DNA of 64,000 bases from Streptomyces lincolnensis (GTDB taxonomy: Bacteria; Actinomycetota; Actinomycetes; Streptomycetales; Streptomycetaceae). The stretch spans positions 5,518,001 through 5,582,000 of the forward strand of contig NZ_CP016438.1 of NCBI RefSeq assembly GCF_001685355.1. The letters are read 5' to 3'. Each line of letters opens with the position of its first letter. Position 1 is the stretch's first letter. Position numbers and translations under genes: made by a program. This document shows, one piece after another, positions 55,109 to 63,385 of this stretch. The notes beneath the pieces are model-generated. The model did not search any database. It was not told the origin of the DNA and worked only from the letters and a program-made list of their open reading frames with translations.

Positions 55109-55525
55109 ATGCATATGGTCAAAAAGGCCTTGGTCGGCCTCCCTGCCGCGCTGGCGCTTCTGCTGGGCGCCCCGGGAGCCGCCCAGGCGGACGACGGATA
55201 CGTCCACTGCAACGCGTCGAGCAACGACGCGGGCGGTGACGACTGCACGGTCAGCTTCCGCGACGAGAGGAACGTCCTGGTCAGCGAGGCCGTGTTCGTG
55301 GCCCACGGGGAGCACCTGTACCTGCGTGACCACAAGGCGGACGGCCGCGGGATCGTCGTGGAGATCGGCGCCCTGTCGCGCTGGTGGGCCAACACCAAGG
55401 GCGGGGGAACCGTGGTGGAGGTGCCGCTGCCCGACATCACCGAGGGGCAGACGCTGGCCCTCAAGGTCTGCCAGACCGATGACGGCAATTGGCTCAACTG
55501 CACCATCGCCTATCCGACCGCCTGA
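55109..55525 (+). CDS. Small secreted protein A of a local family
   Basis: 138 residues. Signal peptide ends near residue 28 (LVGLPAALALLLGAPGAAQA). The mature domain has GEHLYLRDHKADGRGIVVEI, which aligns with GEKVNILDHEGDGHSAVAIV in the next gene and GEHLIIKDLDADGHSIVAQL in the protein encoded at 56039-56443. Cysteines (YVHCN, DDCTV, KVCQT, NCTIA) suggest two disulfides. Function unknown; it is the first gene of a two-gene operon behind a perfect palindrome. Confidence 0.8.
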   Translation: MHMVKKALVGLPAALALLLGAPGAAQADDGYVHCNASSNDAGGDDCTVSFRDERNVLVSEAVFVAHGEHLYLRDHKADGRGIVVEIGALSRWWANTKGGGTVVEVPLPDITEGQTLALKVCQTDDGNWLNCTIAYPTA

Positions 55526-55556
55526 CCTGTCCGCTGAATTGTCCAAGGAGGAGAAA

Positions 55557-55958
55557 ATGCGTCGGTATCAGAGGGCTCTGTTCACGGTGGGCACCGCGGC
55601 CGCGGTCACGGCCATGATGAGCACCAATGCCTGGGCTGGGCGGGACTGCCACACCAGCGCCAAGAACTACTACGCGTCCATGGTGTCCTTCACCGCCGAC
55701 GGGGAAAAGGTGAACATCCTCGACCACGAAGGCGACGGGCATTCGGCGGTCGCCATTGTCGACGTCCACAACGACGTTCACGGCGGCACGTTCGAGAGCT
55801 ACACGCTGTGGAACTACAAGGGCAAGGGCACGGGATTGCTCTACGACCTGGAAATCAAGGAGGGCACCCCTGTCGTCCTCACGGGATGCGTGGGTGAGTA
55901 CGGCGACAAGAAGGTGATCTGGAGCTCGTGCGGCAGCCCGGCCGACGGGATCGCCTGA
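55557..55958 (+). CDS. Small secreted protein B of a local family
   Basis: 133 residues. Signal peptide RRYQRALFTVGTAAAVTAMM ending NAWAG. The mature part shares with proteins A and C the core DGEKVNILDHEGDGHSAVAI, then YTLWNYKGKGTGLLYDLEIK and a final CVGEYGDKKVIWSSCG. It follows protein A by 31 bp, with a strong ribosome site AAGGAGGAG, hence one operon. A perfect 15-bp terminator hairpin follows. Confidence 0.8.
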   Translation: MRRYQRALFTVGTAAAVTAMMSTNAWAGRDCHTSAKNYYASMVSFTADGEKVNILDHEGDGHSAVAIVDVHNDVHGGTFESYTLWNYKGKGTGLLYDLEIKEGTPVVLTGCVGEYGDKKVIWSSCGSPADGIA

Positions 55959-55975
55959 CGGCACCAGGGTCACGT

Positions 55976-56007
55976 GGCAGGGGCCCGGCACATGCCGGGC
56001 CCCTGCC
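55976..56007. terminator. Strong convergent terminator
   Basis: GGCAGGGGCCCGGCA and TGCCGGGCCCCTGCC are perfectly complementary across two bases (in practice a 13-bp stem with a CACATG loop), between the convergent genes for proteins B and C. Confidence 0.85.
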
Positions 56008-56038
56008 GTGTCACGACTGTTCTGTCACGTCAGTCGTG

Positions 56039-56443
56039 TCACGTCCAGGTGCGGGCGAACTCGTTCATCTTGTCGTAGCTGTCCCAGATGATCCCCTCGG
56101 TGGGGGAGCCCTTCCAGTCGCCGACGTAGCAGCGCAGGGTCACATGGTGGTCCTCGGCGAACTCGAGGTCCTTGTCACGGGTGGTGCCGTTGCCTTCGCT
56201 GTTCCAGTAGTAGTACGTCCCGTACCCCTCGACGCTGAGCTGCGCGACGATGGAGTGCCCGTCGGCGTCCAGGTCCTTGATGATGAGGTGCTCGCCGTAG
56301 GGCCGGAACTCGCAGTAGCCGACCTGGTTCCAGCCCGTGTAGATGCCCGCGTTCGCGTTGTCGGCCTGGGCGGAGGACGAGGTGAGGCCGACCACGGTGC
56401 TCAGGGCGGCAAGAGTGGTGGCGATTCTGGCTGTTCGGCGCAC
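56039..56443 (-). CDS. Small secreted protein C of a local family
   Basis: 134 residues from the GTG at 56443 (MRRTARIATTLAALSTVVGL; cleavage near SSAQA). Mature features: CEFRPYGEHLIIKDLDADGH, YYYWNSEGNGTTRDKDLEFA and CYVGDWKGSPTEGIIWDSYD. They align residue by residue with protein B (Y..WN..G.GT..D.DLE, C.VG, IW.S). AAGGAAGC precedes the start. An operator-like palindrome lies about 109 bp upstream. Confidence 0.8.
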   Translation of the reverse strand: MRRTARIATTLAALSTVVGLTSSSAQADNANAGIYTGWNQVGYCEFRPYGEHLIIKDLDADGHSIVAQLSVEGYGTYYYWNSEGNGTTRDKDLEFAEDHHVTLRCYVGDWKGSPTEGIIWDSYDKMNEFARTWT

Positions 56444-56544
56444 GGTCGCTTCCTTGTGGACGGGGACAACGGTCAGCGCCCCTGAGCGGGGCGCACGTGA
56501 ATATGGCACGGGCCGCCGCGCGGAGAGGGTCCTTGTCGGCCAAC

Positions 56545-56560
56545 TGGCGCGAATACGCCA
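56545..56560. promoter_or_regulatory. Palindromic operator copy 3
   Basis: TGGCGCGAATACGCCA (arms TGGCG/CGCCA) is centred about 109 bp before the start of secreted protein C, nearly the same distance as copy 1 from its gene. Confidence 0.7.
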
Positions 56561-56623
56561 GGGCCGCCGAACGCCGGCGAGGAGATCGCCGTACGCGTTC
56601 AGCGGCCCTGGACGGTCCCTGCG

Positions 56624-58927
56624 TCAGCCCCGCCCGCCGTTGTTGCCGTTGTTGCCCCCGGTCTGGCCCTGGAACCAGTTCTCCGGGATGGAGAAGGTCG
56701 GGTTCGGGAAGGTGCCGCCGTTCCCGCCGCCGTCGGTGCCACCGTCGGCCTGGCCGCCGTTGTCGCCGTTGTCCCCGTCGTTGTCGCCGTTCCCGTTTCC
56801 GTTCCCATTGCCGTTCCCGTTGCCGTCGCCGCGGCCGTTGTCGGGGTTGGGGTTGGGGTTCGGGATGGGGACGATGTTGAAGGTCTCCACCGGCTTGCCC
56901 TCCAGGGCGCCGCTGACGGCGTCACGCCAGATCGGACCGGGGGTGTCACCGCCGTAGACCTCGCCGTGGTAGACGCCGCCGATGCGGATGTCGGTCATCT
57001 CGACGTTCTGCATGGCGCTGCCGACCCAGACCGCGCCCGAGATGTTCGGCGTGTAGCCGACGAACCAGGCGTTCTTGCGGGAGTCGGTGGTACCGGTCTT
57101 GCCGGCGCTCTGGCGGCCGTCCGTCAGACCCGCCTCCTTACCGGTACCGGAGTCGACCACACCGCGCAGGAGCGTGTTGATCGTGTCCGCGGTCTTCTCG
57201 CTCATCGCCCGCGAGCACGTCGACTTCGGCACCTCCAGCGACTTCCGCTCGTCCCCGGCCTTCCGCGTGATCGACTCGATGGCGACCGGGGAGCAGTACA
57301 TGCCGCGGGCGGCGAAGGTCGCGTACGCGTTGGCCATCGTCAGCGGGGAGAGGCCGATCGCGCCCAGCGCGATCGAGGGCGTCTCGGGCAGCTTGTCGCC
57401 GTTGCCCTGCCGCACATGCAGGCCGTCGGTCATCTTCATGACCGGGCACAGCCCGATGTCGGAGATCATCTGCACGAAGTAGGTGTTGACCGACAGCTCC
57501 ATGGCCTTCTGGAGCCGGTACGGGCCCTTCTCCGAGTCGGCCTCGTTCTCCAGCTTCTCCTGGCGGGTGTTCACCCACGGCGAGCTGTCGCACGTCTGGA
57601 CCGGGCTCGGGTACTGCATCTGGTACGGCGACGAGTACTCCTGCGACGCCGGCCGGCCCTCCTCCAGCGCGGCCGCCGCCACGAAGGGCTTGAACGTCGA
57701 ACCGGTCGGGAAGCCGAAGTTGGAGCCGCCGTAGGCCGCGTCGACCGAGAAGTTGTACTCGGTCTCGTTCTTTCCGTAGCCGTACGGCTTCGACTGGCCC
57801 ATCGCGAGGATCTTGCCGGTGCCGGGCTCGACGAGCGTGGACGCCGCGGCGACCTTGTCGTCCTTGTAGACGTGGTCCTTGAGGGACTCCTCGACCGAGT
57901 TCTGCGACTGCGGGTCGAGCGTCGTACGGATCGTCAGACCGCCCTGGTTCCAGATCTTCGCCCGGTCCTCCTTGGTCTTGCCGAAGACCGGGTTGCTCTT
58001 GAAGACGCGCTCGACGTACTTGCAGAAGAAGCTGGCGCCCTGGACGGCCGTGATGCAGCCGTTGCGGGGCTGGCTCACCTTCAGGCCCAGCGGCTGCTTC
58101 GTCGCCTCGGCGGCCTCGGTCCGGGAGACGTCACCGACCTCGGCCATGCGCTGGAGCACGATGTTGCGCCGCTTGGTGGCCTCCGCCTCGTCGTTGACCG
58201 GGTCGTACCGGCTGGGCGACTGGACGATGCCCGCGAGCAGCGCCGACTCGGCGAGGGTGAGGTCCTTGGCGTGCTTGGAGAAATAGCGCTGGGCGGCCGC
58301 CTCGACGCCGTAGGCCTGCTGGCCGAAGAACGTGATGTTCAGGTAGTTCTCGAGGATCCTCTTCTTGCCGAGCTCCTCCTCGACCTGGATCGCGTACTTC
58401 AGCTCCTTGATCTTGCGGCCGAGGGTCTGCTGGGTGGCCTGCGCGACCTTCGTCGGGTCGTCGCCGGCCTCCTCCACGAAGACGTTCTTCACGTACTGCT
58501 GGGTGAGCGTCGAGGCGCCCTCCGCGACCCCGCCGCTCTGCGCGTTCTTGTTGAGCGCCCGCAGGACGCCCTTCAGGTCGATCGCGCCGTGCTGGTAGAA
58601 GCGCGAGTCCTCGATCGCGACGATCGCCTTCTGCATGTACGGCGAGACGTCCTTGAGGCCGACCACCGTGCGGTCACGCGAGTAGACCGTGGCGATCTGG
58701 CCGCCCTTGGCGTCGAGGATCGTGGTGCGCTGGCTCAGCGGGGGCGTCTTGAGGTTGGCCGGGAGCTCGTCGAAGCTCTCCACCGATCCCTTGGCCGCGA
58801 GGCCGAGTGCCCCGGCCGCGGGCAGGGCGATGCCGGCCATCACGGCTCCCGCGAGCACACTGACACCGAGGAACTTGGCGGCCTGCTGCGTGGAGGACAG
58901 GCCTCCGCCCGAGCGCTTGTTTGGCAT
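56624..58927 (-). CDS. Class A penicillin-binding protein (transglycosylase/transpeptidase)
   Basis: 767 residues. An N-terminal membrane anchor (FLGVSVLAGAVMAGIALPAA). GT51 domain at about 65-240: AIVAIEDSRFYQHGAIDLKG with the catalytic Glu, GASTLTQQYVKN, RKIKELKYAIQVEEELGKKR. Transpeptidase at about 330-650: nucleophile GSTFKPF (Ser about 407), SVN in LSVNTYFVQM, and KTGTTDSRKNAWF. The last 100 residues are Gly/Asn-rich (repeated GNGNGN and GDNGDN), probably crossing or binding the wall. It builds peptidoglycan and lies next to wblA on the opposite strand. Confidence 0.96.
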   Translation of the reverse strand: MPNKRSGGGLSSTQQAAKFLGVSVLAGAVMAGIALPAAGALGLAAKGSVESFDELPANLKTPPLSQRTTILDAKGGQIATVYSRDRTVVGLKDVSPYMQKAIVAIEDSRFYQHGAIDLKGVLRALNKNAQSGGVAEGASTLTQQYVKNVFVEEAGDDPTKVAQATQQTLGRKIKELKYAIQVEEELGKKRILENYLNITFFGQQAYGVEAAAQRYFSKHAKDLTLAESALLAGIVQSPSRYDPVNDEAEATKRRNIVLQRMAEVGDVSRTEAAEATKQPLGLKVSQPRNGCITAVQGASFFCKYVERVFKSNPVFGKTKEDRAKIWNQGGLTIRTTLDPQSQNSVEESLKDHVYKDDKVAAASTLVEPGTGKILAMGQSKPYGYGKNETEYNFSVDAAYGGSNFGFPTGSTFKPFVAAAALEEGRPASQEYSSPYQMQYPSPVQTCDSSPWVNTRQEKLENEADSEKGPYRLQKAMELSVNTYFVQMISDIGLCPVMKMTDGLHVRQGNGDKLPETPSIALGAIGLSPLTMANAYATFAARGMYCSPVAIESITRKAGDERKSLEVPKSTCSRAMSEKTADTINTLLRGVVDSGTGKEAGLTDGRQSAGKTGTTDSRKNAWFVGYTPNISGAVWVGSAMQNVEMTDIRIGGVYHGEVYGGDTPGPIWRDAVSGALEGKPVETFNIVPIPNPNPNPDNGRGDGNGNGNGNGNGNGDNDGDNGDNGGQADGGTDGGGNGGTFPNPTFSIPENWFQGQTGGNNGNNGGRG

Positions 58928-59522
58928 GAGGGCAGCCTAATCCGTAGTCATGAACGTTCCGAAGGAGCGAGGGTCCTCGGGAGGTTCCCGTACCGGGATC
59001 GTGACGTCGGACGTGGTCTGCGTCACTCGTGCCCGGCTCACGGCCCGCCCGGCCCGCGGCCCGTTTGGGCGGCTGTGCGAAGGCAGGGCAAAGGTGAGTC
59101 CAAGGCAGGGCAAGGTCGACCGCCTACCTTCTCAATCGCCGGACACGCGTGAAGGCCTTGGCCTAAGCTGCTCTCAACTGTCACAGCAGTAGGGCCACGT
59201 ATCAATACGTCCGGCGACCCCGAATCGTTCCGGAGGTTCCCCAACTTTTTTGGTGGGGGCGTGTCCGAATCCGCCTCGTGTGTCATCAGGTGCCCGTTGT
59301 GACGCAACACAACTGTCCCGGTTTGCCGGGATAATCACGCATGTCGCCAGGTCACTCCCCCGGGTGATCTGCCGCTTACGCATAGTCCGTTCGGGCCATT
59401 CAAGATTGGGCCCGAAGGGGGTGTTGCGCTGTGCCCACCTTCCGTAACGTCCTCAACTGGCGGCGGTGAATATGCCGCTGCCGCCGTGGGGGAGCCTCGA
59501 TTCGGGAGAGGACGGCGCCGGT
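58928..59522. other. Long regulatory region between PBP and wblA
   Basis: 595 bp without a convincing gene. Visible elements: a palindrome TCCCGGTTTGCCGGGA (59316-59331), a nearby GTTGTGACGCAACAC, and a hairpin GGCGGCGG...CCGCTGCCGCC (59459-59486) ending 37 bp before the wblA ATG. The length and density of inverted repeats fit a heavily regulated developmental gene. Confidence 0.6.
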
Positions 59523-59861
59523 ATGGGCTGGGTAACCGACTGGAGTGCGCAGGCGGCCTGCCGCACTACCGATCCGGATGAACTGTTTGTTCAGGGAGCA
59601 GCGCAGAACAGGGCCAAGGCGGTGTGTACCGGCTGCCCGGTGCGCACGGAGTGCCTGGCCGATGCGCTGGACAACCGCGTCGAGTTCGGCGTGTGGGGAG
59701 GGATGACGGAGCGGGAGCGCCGCGCACTGCTGCGCAGGCGGCCGACTGTCACTTCATGGCGCCGACTCCTGGAGACCGCGCGCACGGAATACGAGCGGGG
59801 GGCCGGGATTCTGCCCCTCGATGACGACGAGGTGTACGAGAACTATGCGGCGGTGAGCTGA
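59523..59861 (+). CDS. wblA: WhiB-like regulator WblA
   Basis: 112 residues from the ATG at 59523 (MGWVTDWSAQAACRTTDPDE). The four cluster cysteines are in AACRT, AVCTGCPV and TECLAD, followed by the GVWGGM turn and basic ERERRALLRRRP. It is a [4Fe-4S] protein known in S. coelicolor as a pleiotropic repressor of antibiotic synthesis and a factor in sporulation and oxidative-stress response. Start codons further upstream in the same frame (59466) would read through the leader hairpin and are not favoured, since the known protein is 112 residues. Confidence 0.95.
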   Translation: MGWVTDWSAQAACRTTDPDELFVQGAAQNRAKAVCTGCPVRTECLADALDNRVEFGVWGGMTERERRALLRRRPTVTSWRRLLETARTEYERGAGILPLDDDEVYENYAAVS

Positions 59862-59912
59862 GGGGTCCGGGGTACGGCGGAGTTCGGCGGGGTCCGGAGT
59901 ACGGCTCTCCAG

Positions 59913-59927
59913 GCCCCTGGCAGGGGC
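59913..59927. terminator. Short hairpin between convergent wblA and ArsA genes
   Basis: GCCCCTGGCAGGGGC, with 6-bp arms, lies 52 bp after the wblA stop. Confidence 0.45.
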
Positions 59928-59962
59928 TTCGGCCCATGTGTCCGCCGCGGTTCTTCAGAGGC

Positions 59963-59996
59963 CTCAGCTGTTCAGTGGGCTCAGCTGTTCAGTGGG
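59963..59996. repeat. Perfect tandem 17-bp duplication
   Basis: CTCAGCTGTTCAGTGGG occurs twice head to tail just after the 3' end of the ArsA-like gene; probably a slippage duplication. Confidence 0.85.
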
Positions 59997-60002
59997 CTCG
60001 GC

Positions 60003-61442
60003 TCAGGCGTCGGTCTCCGGCAGTTCCGGACGCCCCGCCGCGAGCCGGTCACCGATGTCCCGCAGTCCCGCGAGGTCGTGGACATCGCCGGGCAGCGCGG
60101 CCACTTCGGCCACCGCCACCTCCGGGTGGAGCGCGGTGAAGCGGTCACGCGTGCGCTGCTCGCGGGAGAGCAGTCGCATACGGTCGGCGTGCAGCCTCAG
60201 CAGGCCTGCGGTGAGTTGTTCGACGCTGCGGTCCGGGGCGACGGGGGAGTCGGGCTCGGACGCGGGCTCGGACGTGGGACCGGGCTCGGACGCGGGAGAT
60301 TCTGAGACTGCGGCTGGTTCTGAACTGCCGTACGTGTCGGGAGAGTTACGAAGTCCAGCTTTCCCGCCGTCCTGATCGACAATGCGGGGCTCTTCAAGAT
60401 TTTCCGCGGCGGCGAGTGCCCGCTCGGCCGACAGCCGGGCGGCGCCGCTGCCGTGGACCCGGTTGAGCACCAGACCCGCCAGCGGCATGTCCTCCGCCGC
60501 CAGCCGCTCCACGAAGTACGCGGCCTCCCGCAGCGCGTCCCGCTCCGGCGCCGCCACCACCAGGAACGCCGTACCGGGCGCCTGGAGCAGCTTGTACGTC
60601 GCGTCCGCCCGGGTGCGGAATCCGCCGAACGTCGTGTCCATCGCGGCCACGAAGGTCTGCACGTCCTTGAGCAGCTGACCGCCCAGCAGCTTGCCCAGGG
60701 TGCCCGTCATCATCGACATCCCGACGTTCAGGAACTTCATCCCCGCGCGTCCGCCCAGCTTGGCCGGGGCGGTCAGCAGCCGGATCAGCCGGCCGTCGAG
60801 GAAGGATCCGAGCCGCTTCGGCGCGTCCAGGAAGTCGAGGGCGGAGCGGGACGGCGGTGTGTCGACGACGATCAGGTCCCATTCGTCGCGCGCTCGCAGC
60901 TGCCCGAGCTTCTCCATCGCCATGTACTCCTGCGTGCCCGCGAAGCCCGCCGAGAGTGACTGGTAGAACGGGTTGCCCAGGATCGCGGCCGCCCGCTCGC
61001 GGTCCGCGTGCGCCTCGACGATCTCGTCGAACGTGCGCTTCATGTCGAGCATCATCGCGTGCAGTTCGCCGCTCGCGGAGTCGTCGAGGCCCTTCACCCG
61101 GCGCGGCACATTGTCCAGCGAGTCGATGCCCATCGACTGGGCGAGCCGACGGGCCGGGTCGATGGTGAGCACGACGACCTTGCGGCCCCGCTCGGCTGCC
61201 CTGAGGCCCAGCGCCGCCGCGGTGGTCGTCTTGCCGACCCCGCCCGAGCCGCAGCACACCACGATGCGGGTCTTCGCGTCGTCGATCAGGGGGTCGAGGT
61301 CGAGTGTGCGGGTGGGGGAGAGGTGGTGGCGGGGGTTGTCGGTGGTGTCGCGTGTGCTGTGCTGGGGGTGGCGGGGGTTGTCGGTGGGTTGGCGGGTGCT
61401 GTCCGTGGTCTGGCGGGTCTCCTGGGTCGGGTCCGGACTCAT
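60003..61442 (-). CDS. ArsA-family ATPase, second of a pair
   Basis: 479 residues from the ATG at 61442. A low-complexity Thr/Gln/Arg/Asn N-terminus of about 50 residues precedes a deviant Walker A VVCCGSGGVGKTTTAAALG, switch I IDPARRLAQSMGID and switch II IVVDTPPSRSALDF. A Glu/Ser/Pro linker interrupts the C-terminal half (about 370-420), which may be strain-variable. It belongs to the Get3/ArsA fold. Paired genes of this type next to wblA are conserved in actinomycetes; a chaperone or envelope role is proposed but unproven. It overlaps the first ArsA gene by 4 bases. Confidence 0.92.
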   Translation of the reverse strand: MSPDPTQETRQTTDSTRQPTDNPRHPQHSTRDTTDNPRHHLSPTRTLDLDPLIDDAKTRIVVCCGSGGVGKTTTAAALGLRAAERGRKVVVLTIDPARRLAQSMGIDSLDNVPRRVKGLDDSASGELHAMMLDMKRTFDEIVEAHADRERAAAILGNPFYQSLSAGFAGTQEYMAMEKLGQLRARDEWDLIVVDTPPSRSALDFLDAPKRLGSFLDGRLIRLLTAPAKLGGRAGMKFLNVGMSMMTGTLGKLLGGQLLKDVQTFVAAMDTTFGGFRTRADATYKLLQAPGTAFLVVAAPERDALREAAYFVERLAAEDMPLAGLVLNRVHGSGAARLSAERALAAAENLEEPRIVDQDGGKAGLRNSPDTYGSSEPAAVSESPASEPGPTSEPASEPDSPVAPDRSVEQLTAGLLRLHADRMRLLSREQRTRDRFTALHPEVAVAEVAALPGDVHDLAGLRDIGDRLAAGRPELPETDA

Positions 61443-62416
61443 GACATCCCCTGTTCCCGCAGTTCGGTGGCGAGTTCGTACAGGCCCGCCAGGTCCATGC
61501 CCTCGGCGAGCAGCGGCAGTTCGTGCAGCGGCAGGCCCAGCTCGCCCAGGACGGCCCGCTGCTCGTGCTCCAGGGTGTACCGCTCGGCGTACTCCTCGGC
61601 CTGGACGAGGAGCGGGTCCACCAGCCGCTCGGCCCGGCCACCGCGCCGGGCCCCGCCGAGCCCCGCGGCGGACAGGGACTGTGCGAGGGAGGAACGAGCC
61701 GTGCCCCGCACGAGTTCCAGATCGGTCGCGTCCAACACCTCCGGCCGCACCATGTTCACCATGATCCGGCCCACCGGGAGCCGGGCCGCCCGTAGCTCGG
61801 CGATGCCGTCCGCGGTCTCCTGGACGGGCATCTCCTCCAGGAGCGTTACCAGGTGGACGGCCGTCTCGGACGACTTCAGCACCCGCATGACCGCCTGCGC
61901 CTGGTTGTGTATCGGGCCGATCTTGGCGAGCCCCGCGACCTCGTCGTTGACGTTCAGGAAGCGGGTGATACGGCCCGTGGGGGGTGCGTCCATGACCACG
62001 TAGTCGTAGGCGAACCGGCCCGACTTGTCCTTTCGGCGGACCGCCTCGCACGCCTTGCCCGTCAGGAGGACGTCCCTGAGGCCGGGGGCGATGGTGGTCG
62101 CGAAGTCGATCGCACCCAGCTTTTTGAGCGCCCTGCCGGCCCCGCCCAGCTTGTAGAACATCTGGAGGTAGTCCAGAAGGGCCAGTTCGGGGTCGATGGC
62201 CAGTGCGTACACCTCCCCGCCCCCGGGAGCGACGGCGATCTTCCGCTCCTCATAAGGCAGCGCTTCCGTTTCGAAGAGCTGCGCGATGCCCTGGCGGCCC
62301 TCCACCTCGACGAGAAGCGTGCGCTTCCCCTCGGTGGCGAGAGCCAACGCGAGAGCCGCGGCGACCGTGGTCTTTCCGGTCCCGCCCTTGCCGCTGACGA
62401 CCTGAAGCCTGCTCAC
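61439..62416 (-). CDS. ArsA-family ATPase, first of a pair
   Basis: 325 residues. Deviant Walker A RLQVVSGKGGTGKTTVAAAL at the N-terminus, VEVEGRQGIAQLFET switch I region, and VVMDAPPTGRITRFL switch II. C-terminal helices carry LVDPLLVQAEEYAERYTLEH. No arsenite-type cysteine triad is visible, so anion transport is unlikely. Together with the downstream copy it probably forms a heterodimer, by analogy with the two halves of ArsA. Confidence 0.93.
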   Translation of the reverse strand: MSRLQVVSGKGGTGKTTVAAALALALATEGKRTLLVEVEGRQGIAQLFETEALPYEERKIAVAPGGGEVYALAIDPELALLDYLQMFYKLGGAGRALKKLGAIDFATTIAPGLRDVLLTGKACEAVRRKDKSGRFAYDYVVMDAPPTGRITRFLNVNDEVAGLAKIGPIHNQAQAVMRVLKSSETAVHLVTLLEEMPVQETADGIAELRAARLPVGRIMVNMVRPEVLDATDLELVRGTARSSLAQSLSAAGLGGARRGGRAERLVDPLLVQAEEYAERYTLEHEQRAVLGELGLPLHELPLLAEGMDLAGLYELATELREQGMS

Positions 62417-62511
62417 GTATTCGAGCGTAACCAGTTGGCGGCCGGGCTAAGCAGGAGGCTGTGGATAACGGGGGCGTGGGGTGGGTGTGGGCAGCGGCTA
62501 AAGTCGGCCGC

Positions 62512-62673
62512 ATGACCAAGAAGTGGGAATACTCGACCGTGCCGCTGCTCGTCCACGCCACGAAGCAGATTCTGGACACCTGGGGCGAGGACGGGTGGGA
62601 GCTCGTGCAGGTCGTGCCCGGGCCGAACAACCCCGAGCAGCTCGTCGCCTACCTCAAGCGGGAGAAGGCGTGA
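62512..62673 (+). CDS. DUF4177 small protein
   Basis: 53 residues (MTKKWEYSTVPLLVHATKQI; DTWGEDGWELVQVVPGPNNP). The W-E-Y start and GEDGWELVQV are the family signature. Function unknown. The TGA overlaps the GTG of the RidA gene (GTGA). It is divergent from the ArsA pair. Confidence 0.9.
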   Translation: MTKKWEYSTVPLLVHATKQILDTWGEDGWELVQVVPGPNNPEQLVAYLKREKA

Positions 62674-63140
62674 GCGGGGCGGTCGAGGCGCGGCTGGCCG
62701 AGCTGGGGCTGACGCTGCCGGAGGTTGTGCCTCCGCTTGCCGCGTATCAGCCTGCCGTGCTCAGTGGGGTGTACGTGTACACGGCCGGGCAGCTTCCGAT
62801 GGTGGAGGGCAAGCTGCCTGTCACCGGGAAGGTGGGGGCGGAGGTCACGCCGGAGGAGGCCAAATCGCTGGCGCGTACGTGTGCGCTGAACGCTCTGGCC
62901 GCAGTGAAGTCCGTCGCCGGTGATCTGGACCGGATCGCTCGTGTTGTGAAGGTCGTGGGGTTCGTCGCCTCGGCCTCCGACTTCACGGGGCAGCCGGGGG
63001 TGGTGAACGGCGCGAGCGAGCTTCTCGCCGAGGTGCTGGGCGAGAAGGGCGTCCACGCGCGCAGCGCGGTGGGGGTGGCTGTGCTGCCGCTGGATGCGCC
63101 GGTCGAGGTCGAGGTGCAGGTGGAGCTGGCCGGGGCGTGA
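62670..63140 (+). CDS. RidA/YjgF-family protein (long subtype)
   Basis: 156 residues from the overlapping GTG. Landmarks: LPEVVPPLAAYQPAVLSGVY, TAGQLPMVEGKLPVTGKVGA, AVKSVAGDLDRIARVVKVVG and HARSAVGVAVLPLDAPVEVE, with the conserved Arg in ARSAVGV. RidA enzymes hydrolyse reactive enamines/imines such as 2-aminoacrylate. This longer subfamily lacks proof of that activity. Confidence 0.92.
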   Translation: MSGAVEARLAELGLTLPEVVPPLAAYQPAVLSGVYVYTAGQLPMVEGKLPVTGKVGAEVTPEEAKSLARTCALNALAAVKSVAGDLDRIARVVKVVGFVASASDFTGQPGVVNGASELLAEVLGEKGVHARSAVGVAVLPLDAPVEVEVQVELAGA

Positions 63141-63385
63141 TGCCTCGCGGCGCGCTGTGCGGGTCCGGTGGGGGTGTCTGTAGCGCCCAGGGCTGTGTGG
63201 TGGGTCGGGGCCGGGTCGGGGGGTGTCCGTCCTCGGTCCGGCGGTGCTGTGTCTCCTAGAGGTGCTGCGTGTTGGACGCCGGCCGCTGCGGGCGGACACC
63301 CCCCGCCCCGTCCCCTTACCGCCGTGGGCGGCTGAGACGCCCCGGCGAACGGTGCCTTCTCAACATCGGCGGCTGTCCCACCTAA

